From Thermococcus sp. (GTDB lineage Archaea > Methanobacteriota_B > Thermococci > Thermococcales > Thermococcaceae), in NCBI GenBank assembly GCA_015522395.1, contig WAMH01000042.1:1-8217 (forward strand): a stretch of DNA of 8,217 bases. The letters are read 5' to 3'. Positions 1-5,951 of this stretch are shown here, in pieces. Below the pieces are notes generated by a model. The model was not told where the DNA came from, ran no database searches, and worked only from the letters and a program-made list of their open reading frames with translations. The stretch's first letter is position 1, and the number at the start of each line of letters is the position of its first letter. The position numbers and the translations under genes were made by a program.

Positions 1-592
1 CGTTGTCAAGGATAGCCTTCTCAACGTACTGGCCGAAGAAGACGGGGGCGGTTTCAGCCGGATTGTGGCCCCATACCACTACCAGTTCCGCCTTCGCAAC
101 GTCCTCAAACGGGTTAGTAGCAGCTGAAGTCCCGAAAACGGCTATCCTTGCGGGGCTGTTGGAGTACTGACAGTACCTCCCCGGGAAGTCGAGGTGGTTG
201 GTTCCTACCGCCTTGGAGAGCTTGTGGACGAGGTAGTTCTCCTCAAGGGTTATCTTCTCGCTCCCGAGGAACGCTATCGCCTCCGGGCCGTAGGTTTCCT
301 TGATCTCCTTAATCTTGCTGGCAATTATCCTGTAGGCCTCTTCCCAGCTTATCTCCTCAAATTTGCCCTCTCCCTTGGCTCCGACGCGCTTGAGGGGCTT
401 CTTAAGTCTCTTCGGGCTGTTTATGAACTGGTAGGAGGCAACTCCCTTGGGGCAGAGCTTGCCCCTGTTTGCTATCGTCGGGTGGTCGTAGTCGAACTCC
501 ACCCTCTTTATGTAGCCGTTGACGCTAACCGCGTAGAAGCGGCAGCCGACTGAACACCATGGACAGACCACGGGAATCAGTTTTTCTTCCAT
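1..592 (-). CDS. Formate dehydrogenase-like molybdopterin oxidoreductase, alpha subunit (5' part, runs off left edge)
   Basis: N-terminal 197 residues of a catalytic subunit of the molybdopterin (Mo/W-bisPGD) oxidoreductase family; the rest lies beyond the left edge. Seen: a [4Fe-4S] motif with Cys10, Cys13, Cys17 (CPWCSVGC) and Cys47 (GKLCPKG), then the start of the cofactor domain with WGHNPAE (residues 174-180). The position matching the Mo/W-ligating Sec140 of E. coli FdhF is Cys141, in RYCQYSNSPA. The following residue is Gln142, where formate dehydrogenases carry a catalytic His, so the substrate is less certain than a formate dehydrogenase label implies. There is no twin-arginine signal, so a cytoplasmic protein is likely. 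The ATG at 592 is the chosen start; a GTG sits directly upstream (595-593) and the purine-rich GGTGGTGGTG before it is a weak ribosome site. It has its own TATA box and a TetR-type operator. Family is certain; formate as substrate is inference. Confidence 0.85.
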   Translation of the reverse strand, partial: MEEKLIPVVCPWCSVGCRFYAVSVNGYIKRVEFDYDHPTIANRGKLCPKGVASYQFINSPKRLKKPLKRVGAKGEGKFEEISWEEAYRIIASKIKEIKETYGPEAIAFLGSEKITLEENYLVHKLSKAVGTNHLDFPGRYCQYSNSPARIAVFGTSAATNPFEDVAKAELVVVWGHNPAETAPVFFGQYVEKAILDN

Positions 593-612
593 CACGCACC
601 ACCACCGTTTAG

Positions 613-626
613 TGACTGGTCAGTCA
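613..626 (-). promoter_or_regulatory. Operator copy 1, putative TetR binding site in the oxidoreductase promoter
   Basis: On the minus strand this reads TGACTGACCAGTCA. It fits the consensus TGACYGACYRGTCA shared with 1315-1328 and 1814-1827 (11 of 14 positions invariant). It lies about 30 bp downstream of the TATA box, at the expected transcription start, and 20 bp before the oxidoreductase ATG. A bound repressor there would block initiation. Assignment to the TetR protein encoded next door is inference. Confidence 0.7.
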
Positions 627-646
627 TAGGGGTTGTGTGAAAATAG

Positions 647-655
647 TTTATATAG
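647..655 (-). promoter_or_regulatory. TATA box of the oxidoreductase gene
   Basis: On the minus strand AAAAAA is followed by CTATATAAA, a good archaeal BRE/TATA pair. Transcription would start near 625, giving a leader of about 30 nt to the ATG at 592. The 593-713 gap holds only this promoter, the operator and, at 698-702, a run of five T (minus strand) that could help end tetR transcription. Confidence 0.75.
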
Positions 656-713
656 TTTTTTGGGACATGATAGGGCATTGGGTAAACAGGGTTGGGCAAA
701 AACGATGCTCCCT

Positions 714-1256
714 TTAAACACTCGACGCCATCTTGAGGTTGTTTATCACAATGGGGATTATCTTGCGGAGGTAGTGTTCGTCCGAGAAACCGAGGCAATC
801 CTTTGCGTGGAGGTAATGCAGAAGGGAAGCTATGAACATCTGGAACGCTACCAGGGCGTCCTCAAAGCCAACCTTTATGTAGGCGGTGATCCTCCGCGCA
901 CCCTCACGCAGCAGCTCGGAACAGGACTGGGTGTATATCTGGTCGATGCTTTCCACCCTCTCCCGGATGGAGAGCATGTGAAGGAATATCTCCGCCCGGT
1001 ATTCGGTTGAGTAGAACTCGAGGAACTCCCTCCCGAGCTGGAGAAGGTAGTCGGCCAAGTTGGGATAGCTGATGGTTATGTATGGGTCGTTCAAGGAGGG
1101 CATTGCCATTATTGGCATGACCTCGAAGGCCAGCTCTTTTATGAGGTCGTCCTTGCTCTTGAAGTAGAGGTAGAAGGTGCCCTTTGCAACGCCGGCTCTG
1201 GCGACTATCTCGTCTACAGTGGTCTTGTCGAAGCCCTTCTTTGCGAAAAGCTCCAT
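714..1256 (-). CDS. TetR/AcrR-family transcriptional regulator (start codon in doubt)
   Basis: Probable ligand-responsive repressor. The N-terminal DNA-binding domain is clear: TTVDEIVARAGVAKGTFYLY is the typical TetR helix-turn-helix, followed by FKSKDDLIKEL. The rest (about 140 residues) is a helical ligand/dimer domain with no recognisable signature, as usual in the family. From the only in-frame ATG (1256) the protein has 180 residues but begins in the middle of helix 1. The same frame stays open upstream and encodes KTREKLFKAA, a typical TetR helix-1 start. A strong AAGGAGGG site (1315-1308) lies six bases before an in-frame ACG (1301-1299), which would give 195 residues. No ATG, GTG or TTG occurs in frame between the stop at 1326-1328 and 1256. 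So either ACG is used, or the start codon has been lost by one T-to-C change, or the base is an error. Its own promoter carries an operator like those of both neighbours, suggesting autoregulation. The ligand is unknown. Confidence 0.85.
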   Translation of the reverse strand: MELFAKKGFDKTTVDEIVARAGVAKGTFYLYFKSKDDLIKELAFEVMPIMAMPSLNDPYITISYPNLADYLLQLGREFLEFYSTEYRAEIFLHMLSIRERVESIDQIYTQSCSELLREGARRITAYIKVGFEDALVAFQMFIASLLHYLHAKDCLGFSDEHYLRKIIPIVINNLKMASSV

Positions 1257-1307
1257 GGCGGCTTTGAAGAGCTTCTCCCGAGTCTTCCCCGATGACTTCG
1301 TTGTTGA

Positions 1308-1315
1308 CCCTCCTT
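1308..1315 (-). promoter_or_regulatory. Strong ribosome binding site of the TetR gene, without a normal start codon
   Basis: Minus-strand AAGGAGGG, then six bases, then ACG at 1301-1299. The hypE gene in this window has the same GGAGGG with the same six-base gap to its ATG, so the site points precisely at the ACG. The ATG at 1256 is about 50 bases too far away. The site touches the last base of the operator at 1315-1328. Confidence 0.65.
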
Positions 1316-1328
1316 GACCGGTCGGTCA
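1315..1328 (-). promoter_or_regulatory. Operator copy 2, putative autoregulatory TetR site
   Basis: On the minus strand this reads TGACCGACCGGTCA, with a perfect palindromic core GACCGGTC. It is the most symmetric of the three copies. It lies downstream of the TetR gene's TATA region, within the probable leader, and abuts the ribosome binding site. This is the usual place for a self-repressing TetR protein. Confidence 0.7.
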
Positions 1329-1356
1329 TTCATTGGACACTTGTGGGTATGCGGGA

Positions 1357-1370
1357 ATTTTAAGCTTTTC
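1357..1370 (-). promoter_or_regulatory. BRE/TATA region of the TetR gene
   Basis: Minus-strand GAAAAGCTTAAAAT resembles the Thermococcales BRE plus TATA pattern. Transcription would begin near 1334, just before the operator. A second AT-rich stretch, CTTATAGA, lies a little upstream (1370-1377), so the exact box is uncertain. The rest of the 1330-1419 gap holds only the DUF302 terminator. Confidence 0.5.
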
Positions 1371-1404
1371 TATAAGAAGAGCGAGTGTAACCCTTTACGC
1401 GGAG

Positions 1405-1414
1405 AAATGAAAAA
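1405..1414 (-). terminator. T-rich terminator after the DUF302 gene
   Basis: Minus-strand TTTTTCATTT begins 5 bases after the DUF302 stop codon. Oligo-T tracts are the usual intrinsic terminators in archaea. It separates the DUF302 unit from the TetR promoter downstream. Confidence 0.45.
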
Positions 1415-1419
1415 GGGGA

Positions 1420-1803
1420 TCAGGCAATTGACGTGATAATTTTTTCATCTATCTCCGCTACCTCGGAGAGCAGCTCTCCGAGCTCCCCGGGGATCATCTT
1501 CGAGAAGAGCCCCATGTTCATTCCGAAGACGTATACGCCGTCGGGCATCTCTATGACCGAGAACTTGCAGGGCATCATGGCCGAGACCCAGCGGTTTTCG
1601 GGTTTCTCTATCGCTTTTCTGGCGAACTCCCTGTTGCAGACCTCGATGATGGCAAAGTCGATTCCAACCTTTTCTCTGAAGTTATACTCCCCTATGACCG
1701 TCCAGCCGAGTTCCTCCGTCTTTTTCTTCAGCTTCTTCAGGGTTTCCTCAAAGCCGTATCTGCTCTTAACCCCTTTCACCATTTCCTTCATCATGTCCTG
1801 CAT
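1420..1803 (-). CDS. DUF302-domain protein
   Basis: Small protein of 127 residues with the DUF302 fold pattern: an amphipathic N-terminal helix rich in Lys and Met, the YGFEETLKKLKKKTEELGW segment typical of the domain start, then a beta-rich part with KVGIDFAIIEVCN and MMPCKFSVIEMPDG. Counted from the ATG at 1803, the two cysteines (Cys56 and Cys79) sit at the places where many members of this family have them. The function of DUF302 proteins is not established; redox, metal or small-ligand binding are possibilities only. The ATG at 1803 is chosen because AGGTGG (1814-1809) stands five bases before it; the upstream GTG at 1812 lies inside that ribosome site. No signal peptide or clear membrane segment. 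It is transcribed away from the hyp operon, from its own promoter with operator copy 3, which links it to the TetR gene and the oxidoreductase. Confidence 0.8.
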   Translation of the reverse strand: MQDMMKEMVKGVKSRYGFEETLKKLKKKTEELGWTVIGEYNFREKVGIDFAIIEVCNREFARKAIEKPENRWVSAMMPCKFSVIEMPDGVYVFGMNMGLFSKMIPGELGELLSEVAEIDEKIITSIA

Positions 1804-1813
1804 GGGAACCACC

Positions 1814-1827
1814 TGACTGACTGGTCA
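1814..1827 (+). promoter_or_regulatory. Operator copy 3, between the DUF302 gene and the hyp operon
   Basis: Reads TGACTGACTGGTCA on the plus strand, so it is inverted relative to copies 1 and 2. It lies between the TATA box and the start codon of the DUF302 gene, overlapping the expected transcription start and touching the ribosome binding site. Its other edge is directly next to the purine-rich sequence preceding the hyp operon TATA box, so both promoters could respond. Confidence 0.7.
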
Positions 1828-1835
1828 GGGAAAGG

Positions 1836-1845
1836 TCTATAAATC
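1836..1845. promoter_or_regulatory. Divergent TATA region for the DUF302 gene and the hyp operon
   Basis: TCTATAAATC serves as a TATA box on either strand. On the minus strand the order is GAAAATGA (BRE-like) then TTTATAGA, a good promoter for the DUF302 gene with a start near 1814. On the plus strand GGGAAAGG precedes TCTATAAA, giving a start near 1866-1870, only a few bases before the first hyp gene. That gene would be nearly leaderless, which fits the absence of a ribosome site before it. Use in both directions is inferred from spacing. Confidence 0.55.
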
Positions 1846-1872
1846 ATTTTCTTTCACCTTTGGTTGATAACC

Positions 1873-2124
1873 ATGGCCCTGATGCTCGCAGGGAGGGTCG
1901 TCGAAGTAAAGGGTGACAGGGCGATCGTTGACGTTGATGGGGAGCTGAGAGAAGCGAGGCTCGACTTCCTCAGGGACGTCAGGCCCGGCGACTACGTGAC
2001 GATCTACTACGGCATAGTCCTTGAGAAGGTGAGCAAGGAAGAGGCGAGAGAAACGCTGGAGCACTGCTCCTACCACCGCGGGCAGAGGGTGGAGATGACA
2101 TTCTCGCTCGAGCTGAAATCATGA
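1873..2124 (+). CDS. HypC/HybG/HupF-family paralogue lacking the N-terminal Cys
   Basis: Protein of 83 residues with the small beta-barrel pattern of HypC: AGRVVEVKGDRAIVDVDGEL, then DFLRDVRPGDYVTIYYGIVL, then a C-terminal helix. It aligns along its whole length with the HypC encoded next. Two key residues are missing: HypC proteins begin MCLA with an essential Cys2, whereas this one has MALMLAG (or MLAG if the ATG at 1882 is used), and the conserved His in the VLIHTGF stretch is Tyr here (TIYYGI). The only Cys is Cys65, near the C-terminus. It is therefore unlikely to carry the Fe(CN)2CO unit in the standard way; it may bind HypD or a hydrogenase precursor as a variant partner, or it may be decaying, although the frame is intact. 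First gene of the operon; start 1873 is chosen by distance from the TATA box, with no ribosome site visible. Confidence 0.75.
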   Translation: MALMLAGRVVEVKGDRAIVDVDGELREARLDFLRDVRPGDYVTIYYGIVLEKVSKEEARETLEHCSYHRGQRVEMTFSLELKS

Positions 2125-2164
2125 GGTTTTGCCGGGATTTATCACGTTGAAGGACGGTGGGAAA

Positions 2165-2425
2165 ATGTGTCTCGCAACCATAGCGAAGGTTCTGGAAGTG
2201 AACCGGGAGAAGGGAACCGCCTGGGTGGACTTCGGCGGTGTGAAGAGGGAGGCCAGAATAGACCTCATGCCCGACGTTAAAGTTGGTGAATACGTGTTGA
2301 TACACACGGGCTTCATAATTGAGCGCGTTGAGGAGGAAACCGCGAGGGAGATACTGAACGCTTGGGATGAGGTGTTCAAGGTCGAGGAGGACGCTGTCGG
2401 GGGCTACTACTACCCGGGTGATTGA
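2165..2425 (+). CDS. hypC: Hydrogenase maturation chaperone HypC
   Basis: Protein of 86 residues, beginning MCLATIAKVLEV with the Cys2 that is essential in this family, and containing the conserved His in YVLIHTGFIIERV. HypC works in the cytoplasm with HypD as the scaffold on which the Fe(CN)2CO part of the [NiFe]-hydrogenase centre is built, then delivers it to the large-subunit precursor. The ATG at 2165 is fixed by the need for Cys at position 2 and by GGTGG (2156-2160) just upstream; the frame is open further upstream, but a longer protein would bury Cys2. It lies 40 bases after the HypC paralogue and one base before hypD, so the genes are surely cotranscribed. Confidence 0.93.
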   Translation: MCLATIAKVLEVNREKGTAWVDFGGVKREARIDLMPDVKVGEYVLIHTGFIIERVEEETAREILNAWDEVFKVEEDAVGGYYYPGD

Positions 2426-2426
2426 A

Positions 2427-3551
2427 ATGAGCATCGAGGAAGTTATTAAACCCTACAGGGATGGGAGAATAGCGCAGAGGCTCGTTGAGAAGATAAAAGA
2501 GGAGGCCAAGACGCTGGACGGTGAGATAAGGATAATGCACGTCTGCGGAACGCATGAAGATACCATAACCCGCTCTGGAATACGTTCTCTTCTCCCGAAG
2601 AACGTCAGGGTCGTCAGCGGGCCGGGCTGTCCCGTCTGCATTACCCCCGTCGAGGACATCGTGGCGATGCAGCTCATCATGAGGAAGGCCCGGGAAGAAG
2701 GGGAAGAGATAATCCTGACCACTTTCGGGGATATGTACAAGATTCCGACGCCGATGGGGAGCTTCGCCGATTTGAAGAGCGAGGGCTTCGACGTCCGCGT
2801 CGTTTACTCAATCTTCGACACCTACAAAATGGCGAAGGAGAATCCCGACAAGACCGTCGTCCACTTCAGCCCGGGCTTCGAAACAACAACCGCTCCAACG
2901 GCCGGGATGATAAACGCCGTCGTCAACGAGGGGCTTGAGAACTTCAAGATTTACTCAGTTCATCGGCTAACGCCGCAGGGAATAGAGGTTCTCATAAAGC
3001 AGAAGAGCAGGATAGATGCCCTCATAGATGCCGGCCACGTCTCGACGATCATAGGCGTTAGGGGCTGGGAGTTCCTGAGCGAGCGCTATGGAATCCCGCA
3101 GGTCATAGCAGGCTTCGAGCCGAACGACGTCCTGATGGCCATTCTTCTGCTCATCAGGATGTACAAGGAGGGTGACGCGAGGGTTGTGAACGAGTACAAG
3201 CGCTCCGTCAGATACGAGGGCAACGTCACGGCGCAGAGGCTCATAGACAAGTACTTCGAGGTTGTCGATGCCAAGTGGCGCGCCCTTGGAATCTTCCCGG
3301 GAACTGGATTGGAGCTGAGAGGCGAGTGGAAGGAACTCGACATAAAGAACCTCTACAAGGTCGAGGTACCGAAGGACCTGCCCGATCTGGAGAAGGGCTG
3401 TCTCTGCGGTGCTGTGCTGAGGGGACTGGCGCTTCCAACGGACTGCCCTCACTTTGGCAAGACCTGCACGCCGAGGCATCCAATAGGACCGTGCATGGTG
3501 TCCTACGAGGGAACGTGCAACATCTTCTACAAGTACGGAGTGTTGTTCTGA
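2427..3551 (+). CDS. hypD: Hydrogenase maturation iron-sulfur protein HypD
   Basis: Protein of 374 residues, the normal HypD length. It is the scaffold that, with HypC, holds the iron while cyanide and CO ligands are attached. Seen: HVCGTHE with Cys40, GPGCPVCITP with Cys68 and Cys71 (matching Cys41, Cys69 and Cys72 of the E. coli protein), and FSPGFETTTAPTA. The cysteine-rich C-terminus has Cys325, Cys327, Cys340, Cys347, Cys356 and Cys364 (GCLCGA, DCPHFGKTCTP, GPCMVSYEGTC), where the [4Fe-4S] cluster and its redox-active thiols lie. The start at 2427 is chosen because the protein begins MSIEEV as usual and a GGGTGAT ribosome site lies within the end of hypC, a few bases upstream. The hypC stop and this ATG are one base apart, suggesting translational coupling. 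Confidence 0.96.
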   Translation: MSIEEVIKPYRDGRIAQRLVEKIKEEAKTLDGEIRIMHVCGTHEDTITRSGIRSLLPKNVRVVSGPGCPVCITPVEDIVAMQLIMRKAREEGEEIILTTFGDMYKIPTPMGSFADLKSEGFDVRVVYSIFDTYKMAKENPDKTVVHFSPGFETTTAPTAGMINAVVNEGLENFKIYSVHRLTPQGIEVLIKQKSRIDALIDAGHVSTIIGVRGWEFLSERYGIPQVIAGFEPNDVLMAILLLIRMYKEGDARVVNEYKRSVRYEGNVTAQRLIDKYFEVVDAKWRALGIFPGTGLELRGEWKELDIKNLYKVEVPKDLPDLEKGCLCGAVLRGLALPTDCPHFGKTCTPRHPIGPCMVSYEGTCNIFYKYGVLF

Positions 3552-3570
3552 CCTTGCTTCCACATGGTAC

Positions 3571-3582
3571 ATCCCGCGGGAT
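3571..3582. repeat. 12-bp perfect palindrome between hypD and hypF
   Basis: ATCCCGCGGGAT is a perfect inverted repeat in the 54-bp gap between hypD and hypF, ending 12 bases before the hypF ribosome site. It has no loop, so as RNA it would form at most a poor hairpin; it may be chance or a protein site. No function is claimed. Confidence 0.4.
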
Positions 3583-3605
3583 CGGGCAGAAGACGGTGGG
3601 CGGGC

Positions 3606-5924
3606 ATGAAAGCTTACAGGATTCACGTCCAGGGAATCGTTCAGGCCGTTGGATTCAGGCCCTTCGTCTACAGAATAGCGCACGAGCACAACCTCAAAGG
3701 CTACGTCAAGAACCTCGGTGATGCCGGTGTTGAGATAGTTGTTGAAGGCCGGGAGAGGGACATCGAAGCTTTCATAGGGGATTTGCACCGCAAGAAGCCA
3801 CCGCTCGCGAGGATTGACAGACTGGAGAAGAGGGAAATCCCTCCCCGGGGCTTTTCCGAGTTCTACATCGAGAAGAGCTCAAAGGGCGGAAGCGGTGGTG
3901 ACTCGATAATCCCACCGGACATAGCCATCTGTGAGGACTGCCTAAGGGAGCTCTTTGACCCAACCAACAGGCGCTACATGTATCCCTTCATCGTCTGCAC
4001 CAACTGCGGCCCGAGGTTCACGATAATCGAGGACCTGCCCTACGACCGCGAGAACACCACGATGCGTGAATTTCCCATGTGCGACTTCTGCCGGAGCGAG
4101 TACGAGGATCCCCTAAACAGGCGCTATCACGCTGAACCGATAGCCTGCCCCGTCTGCGGGCCGAGCTACCGCTTGTACACGAACGATGGAGAGGAGATAA
4201 CCGGCGACCCTCTGAGAAAAGCGGCCGAGCTAATAGATAAAGGCTACATAGTGGCCATCAAGGGCATCGGGGGGATTCACTTAGCCTGCGACGCGGCCAA
4301 TGAAGAGGCTGTTGCCGAACTGAGGAAGAGAACCTTCAGGCCACAGAAGCCCTTCGCGATAATGGCAGACTCCCTCGAGACGGTTAAAAGCTTCGCCTAC
4401 GTGAGTAAGGAGGAGGAAGAGGAACTCACAAGCTACAGGAGGCCGATAATAACGCTCCGCAAGAGAGAACCCTTCCCCCTGCCGGAAAATCTGGCACCGG
4501 GCCTGCACACGATTGGCGTCATGCTCCCCTATGCGGGAACGCACTACATACTCTTCCACTGGGGCAGGAGTAAGGTCTACGTGATGACCTCGGCCAATTA
4601 TCCCGGAATGCCAATGGTCAAGGACAACGAGAAAGCGTTTGAAGAACTCAGGGAGATGGCAGACTATCTCCTCCTGCACAACAGGAAGATACTAAACCGC
4701 GCTGATGACAGCGTTATTCGCTTCGTTGACGGGAGGAGGGCGGTGATAAGGAGAAGCAGAGGGTTCGTGCCCTTGCCGATAGAGATCCCCTTCGACTATC
4801 TCGGGTTAGCCGTTGGAGCCGAGCTGATGAACGCCTTCGGCGTTGCAAAGAACGGTAAGGTTTACCCGAGCCAGTACATAGGCAACACCGGAAAGCTCGA
4901 GGTTCTGGAGTTCATGCGCGGGGCGATAGCGCACTTCAAGAGAATTCTCCGCGTTGAAGGCTTCGATTTAATCGTAGCCGACCTCCATCCAGCTTATAAC
5001 ACGACGAAATTGGCGATGGAGCTTGCCAACGAGATGGGTGTTGAGCTTCTCCAGGTTCAGCACCACTACGCCCACATAGCGAGCGTTTTAGCTGAGAGAA
5101 ACCTCGAATCCGCCGTTGGGATAGCCCTCGATGGGGTCGGCTACGGGACAGATGGAAACGTCTGGGGAGGTGAGGTTCTCTACCTGAGCTACGAGGACGT
5201 TGAGAGACTGGCCCACATAGACTACTACCCGCTCCCCGGCGGGGATTTGGCGAGCTACTACCCGCTAAGGGCATTGATGGGAATCCTTAGCAAGGTTTAC
5301 TCCATCGAGGAGCTTGAAGGAGTCATAAGCCGCTGCTGCCCCAAAGCGGTTGATAGCCTCAAGTACGGGAAGGTCGAGTTCAGCGTTATCCTCAACCAGC
5401 TCGCCAAGGGCGTGAACACCGCCTACGCGTCCTCGATGGGAAGGGTTCTCGACGCCTTAGCGGTTCTGCTCAACGTCGCCTACAAGCGGCACTACGAGGG
5501 CGAGCCTGCTATGAAGCTGGAGAGCTTTGCCATGAGGGGCAAGAACGACCTGAAGTTCGAGGTTCCGGTTGATGAAGAGTTGATAAGGGTGGAAGAGCTG
5601 TTCGTTGGGGCGCTTGAGGCAGTAAATAGGACATCTCCAGCGGACATAGCGTATTCAGCCCACCTGGCACTGGCGAGGGCCTTTGCTGACACTGCCATAG
5701 AGAAAGCGAGGGAATTTGGCGTTAAAGACATCGCCATAAGCGGTGGGGTTTCCTACAACGAGCTCATCGTGAAGACGATTAGAAAGGCCGTGGAAGGTTC
5801 GGGGCTCAGGTTCCACGCGACGACGGAAGTCCCGCGCGGAGACAACGGGATAAACGTCGGCCAGGCCTTCCTTGGAGGGCTTTACCTCAAGGGCTATCTC
5901 AGTAAGGAAGACCTGATGCTGTAA
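3606..5924 (+). CDS. hypF: Carbamoyltransferase HypF
   Basis: Protein of 772 residues, full length for HypF. It uses carbamoyl phosphate and ATP to make a carbamoyl adenylate and passes the carbamoyl group to the C-terminal Cys of HypE, the source of the cyanide ligands. Domains in order: acylphosphatase-like (about 1-90, with VQGIVQAVGFRPF at 8-20); two zinc-finger-type sites, CxxC-x18-CxxC (Cys109, 112, 131, 134) and (Cys159, 162, 181, 184); a YrdC/Sua5-like domain (about 200-380, with KGIGGIHL from 219); and a Kae1/TsaD-like domain (about 400-772) with the metal-binding HHYAH at 486-490, DGVGYGTDG from 509, SGGVSYNELI from 712 and DNGINVGQA from 746. All key motifs are intact. The ATG at 3606 is preferred to the in-frame ATG at 3564 because GGTGGG (3595-3600) precedes it by five bases and MKAYRIHVQG is the normal family N-terminus. 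Confidence 0.96.
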   Translation: MKAYRIHVQGIVQAVGFRPFVYRIAHEHNLKGYVKNLGDAGVEIVVEGRERDIEAFIGDLHRKKPPLARIDRLEKREIPPRGFSEFYIEKSSKGGSGGDSIIPPDIAICEDCLRELFDPTNRRYMYPFIVCTNCGPRFTIIEDLPYDRENTTMREFPMCDFCRSEYEDPLNRRYHAEPIACPVCGPSYRLYTNDGEEITGDPLRKAAELIDKGYIVAIKGIGGIHLACDAANEEAVAELRKRTFRPQKPFAIMADSLETVKSFAYVSKEEEEELTSYRRPIITLRKREPFPLPENLAPGLHTIGVMLPYAGTHYILFHWGRSKVYVMTSANYPGMPMVKDNEKAFEELREMADYLLLHNRKILNRADDSVIRFVDGRRAVIRRSRGFVPLPIEIPFDYLGLAVGAELMNAFGVAKNGKVYPSQYIGNTGKLEVLEFMRGAIAHFKRILRVEGFDLIVADLHPAYNTTKLAMELANEMGVELLQVQHHYAHIASVLAERNLESAVGIALDGVGYGTDGNVWGGEVLYLSYEDVERLAHIDYYPLPGGDLASYYPLRALMGILSKVYSIEELEGVISRCCPKAVDSLKYGKVEFSVILNQLAKGVNTAYASSMGRVLDALAVLLNVAYKRHYEGEPAMKLESFAMRGKNDLKFEVPVDEELIRVEELFVGALEAVNRTSPADIAYSAHLALARAFADTAIEKAREFGVKDIAISGGVSYNELIVKTIRKAVEGSGLRFHATTEVPRGDNGINVGQAFLGGLYLKGYLSKEDLML

Positions 5925-5951
5925 GTATGCGCGTATCCCAAAACAAAATTT

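Noticed and set aside
166..175. Selenocysteine codon at the active site of the oxidoreductase
   Set aside because: The codon is TGT (Cys), not TGA, so no recoding is needed.
633..1010. Plus-strand open frame opposite the TetR gene
   Set aside because: The minus strand encodes a clear TetR C-terminal domain here, and the plus frame has no promoter, ribosome site or family pattern.
904..1329. ATG at 1329 as the TetR start, joined by a frameshift at the CCCC run near 1287-1290
   Set aside because: It would need an extra-base error, its ATG lies upstream of the strong AAGGAGGG site and partly inside the operator, and the leader peptide has no TetR character. A single-base loss of the start codon at 1301-1299 explains the data better.
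3564..3605. Upstream in-frame ATG giving HypF 14 extra residues
   Set aside because: No ribosome site fits it, the extra residues are unlike the family N-terminus, and GGTGGG at 3595-3600 serves the ATG at 3606.
3275..3721. Open frame spanning the hypD-hypF junction on the plus strand
   Set aside because: It overlaps both confident genes in another frame; the composition is that of an out-of-frame reading.
2967..3788. Long open frame of 273 codons on the minus strand
   Set aside because: It lies wholly opposite hypD and hypF, which have complete family motifs; it is a by-product of their codon use.
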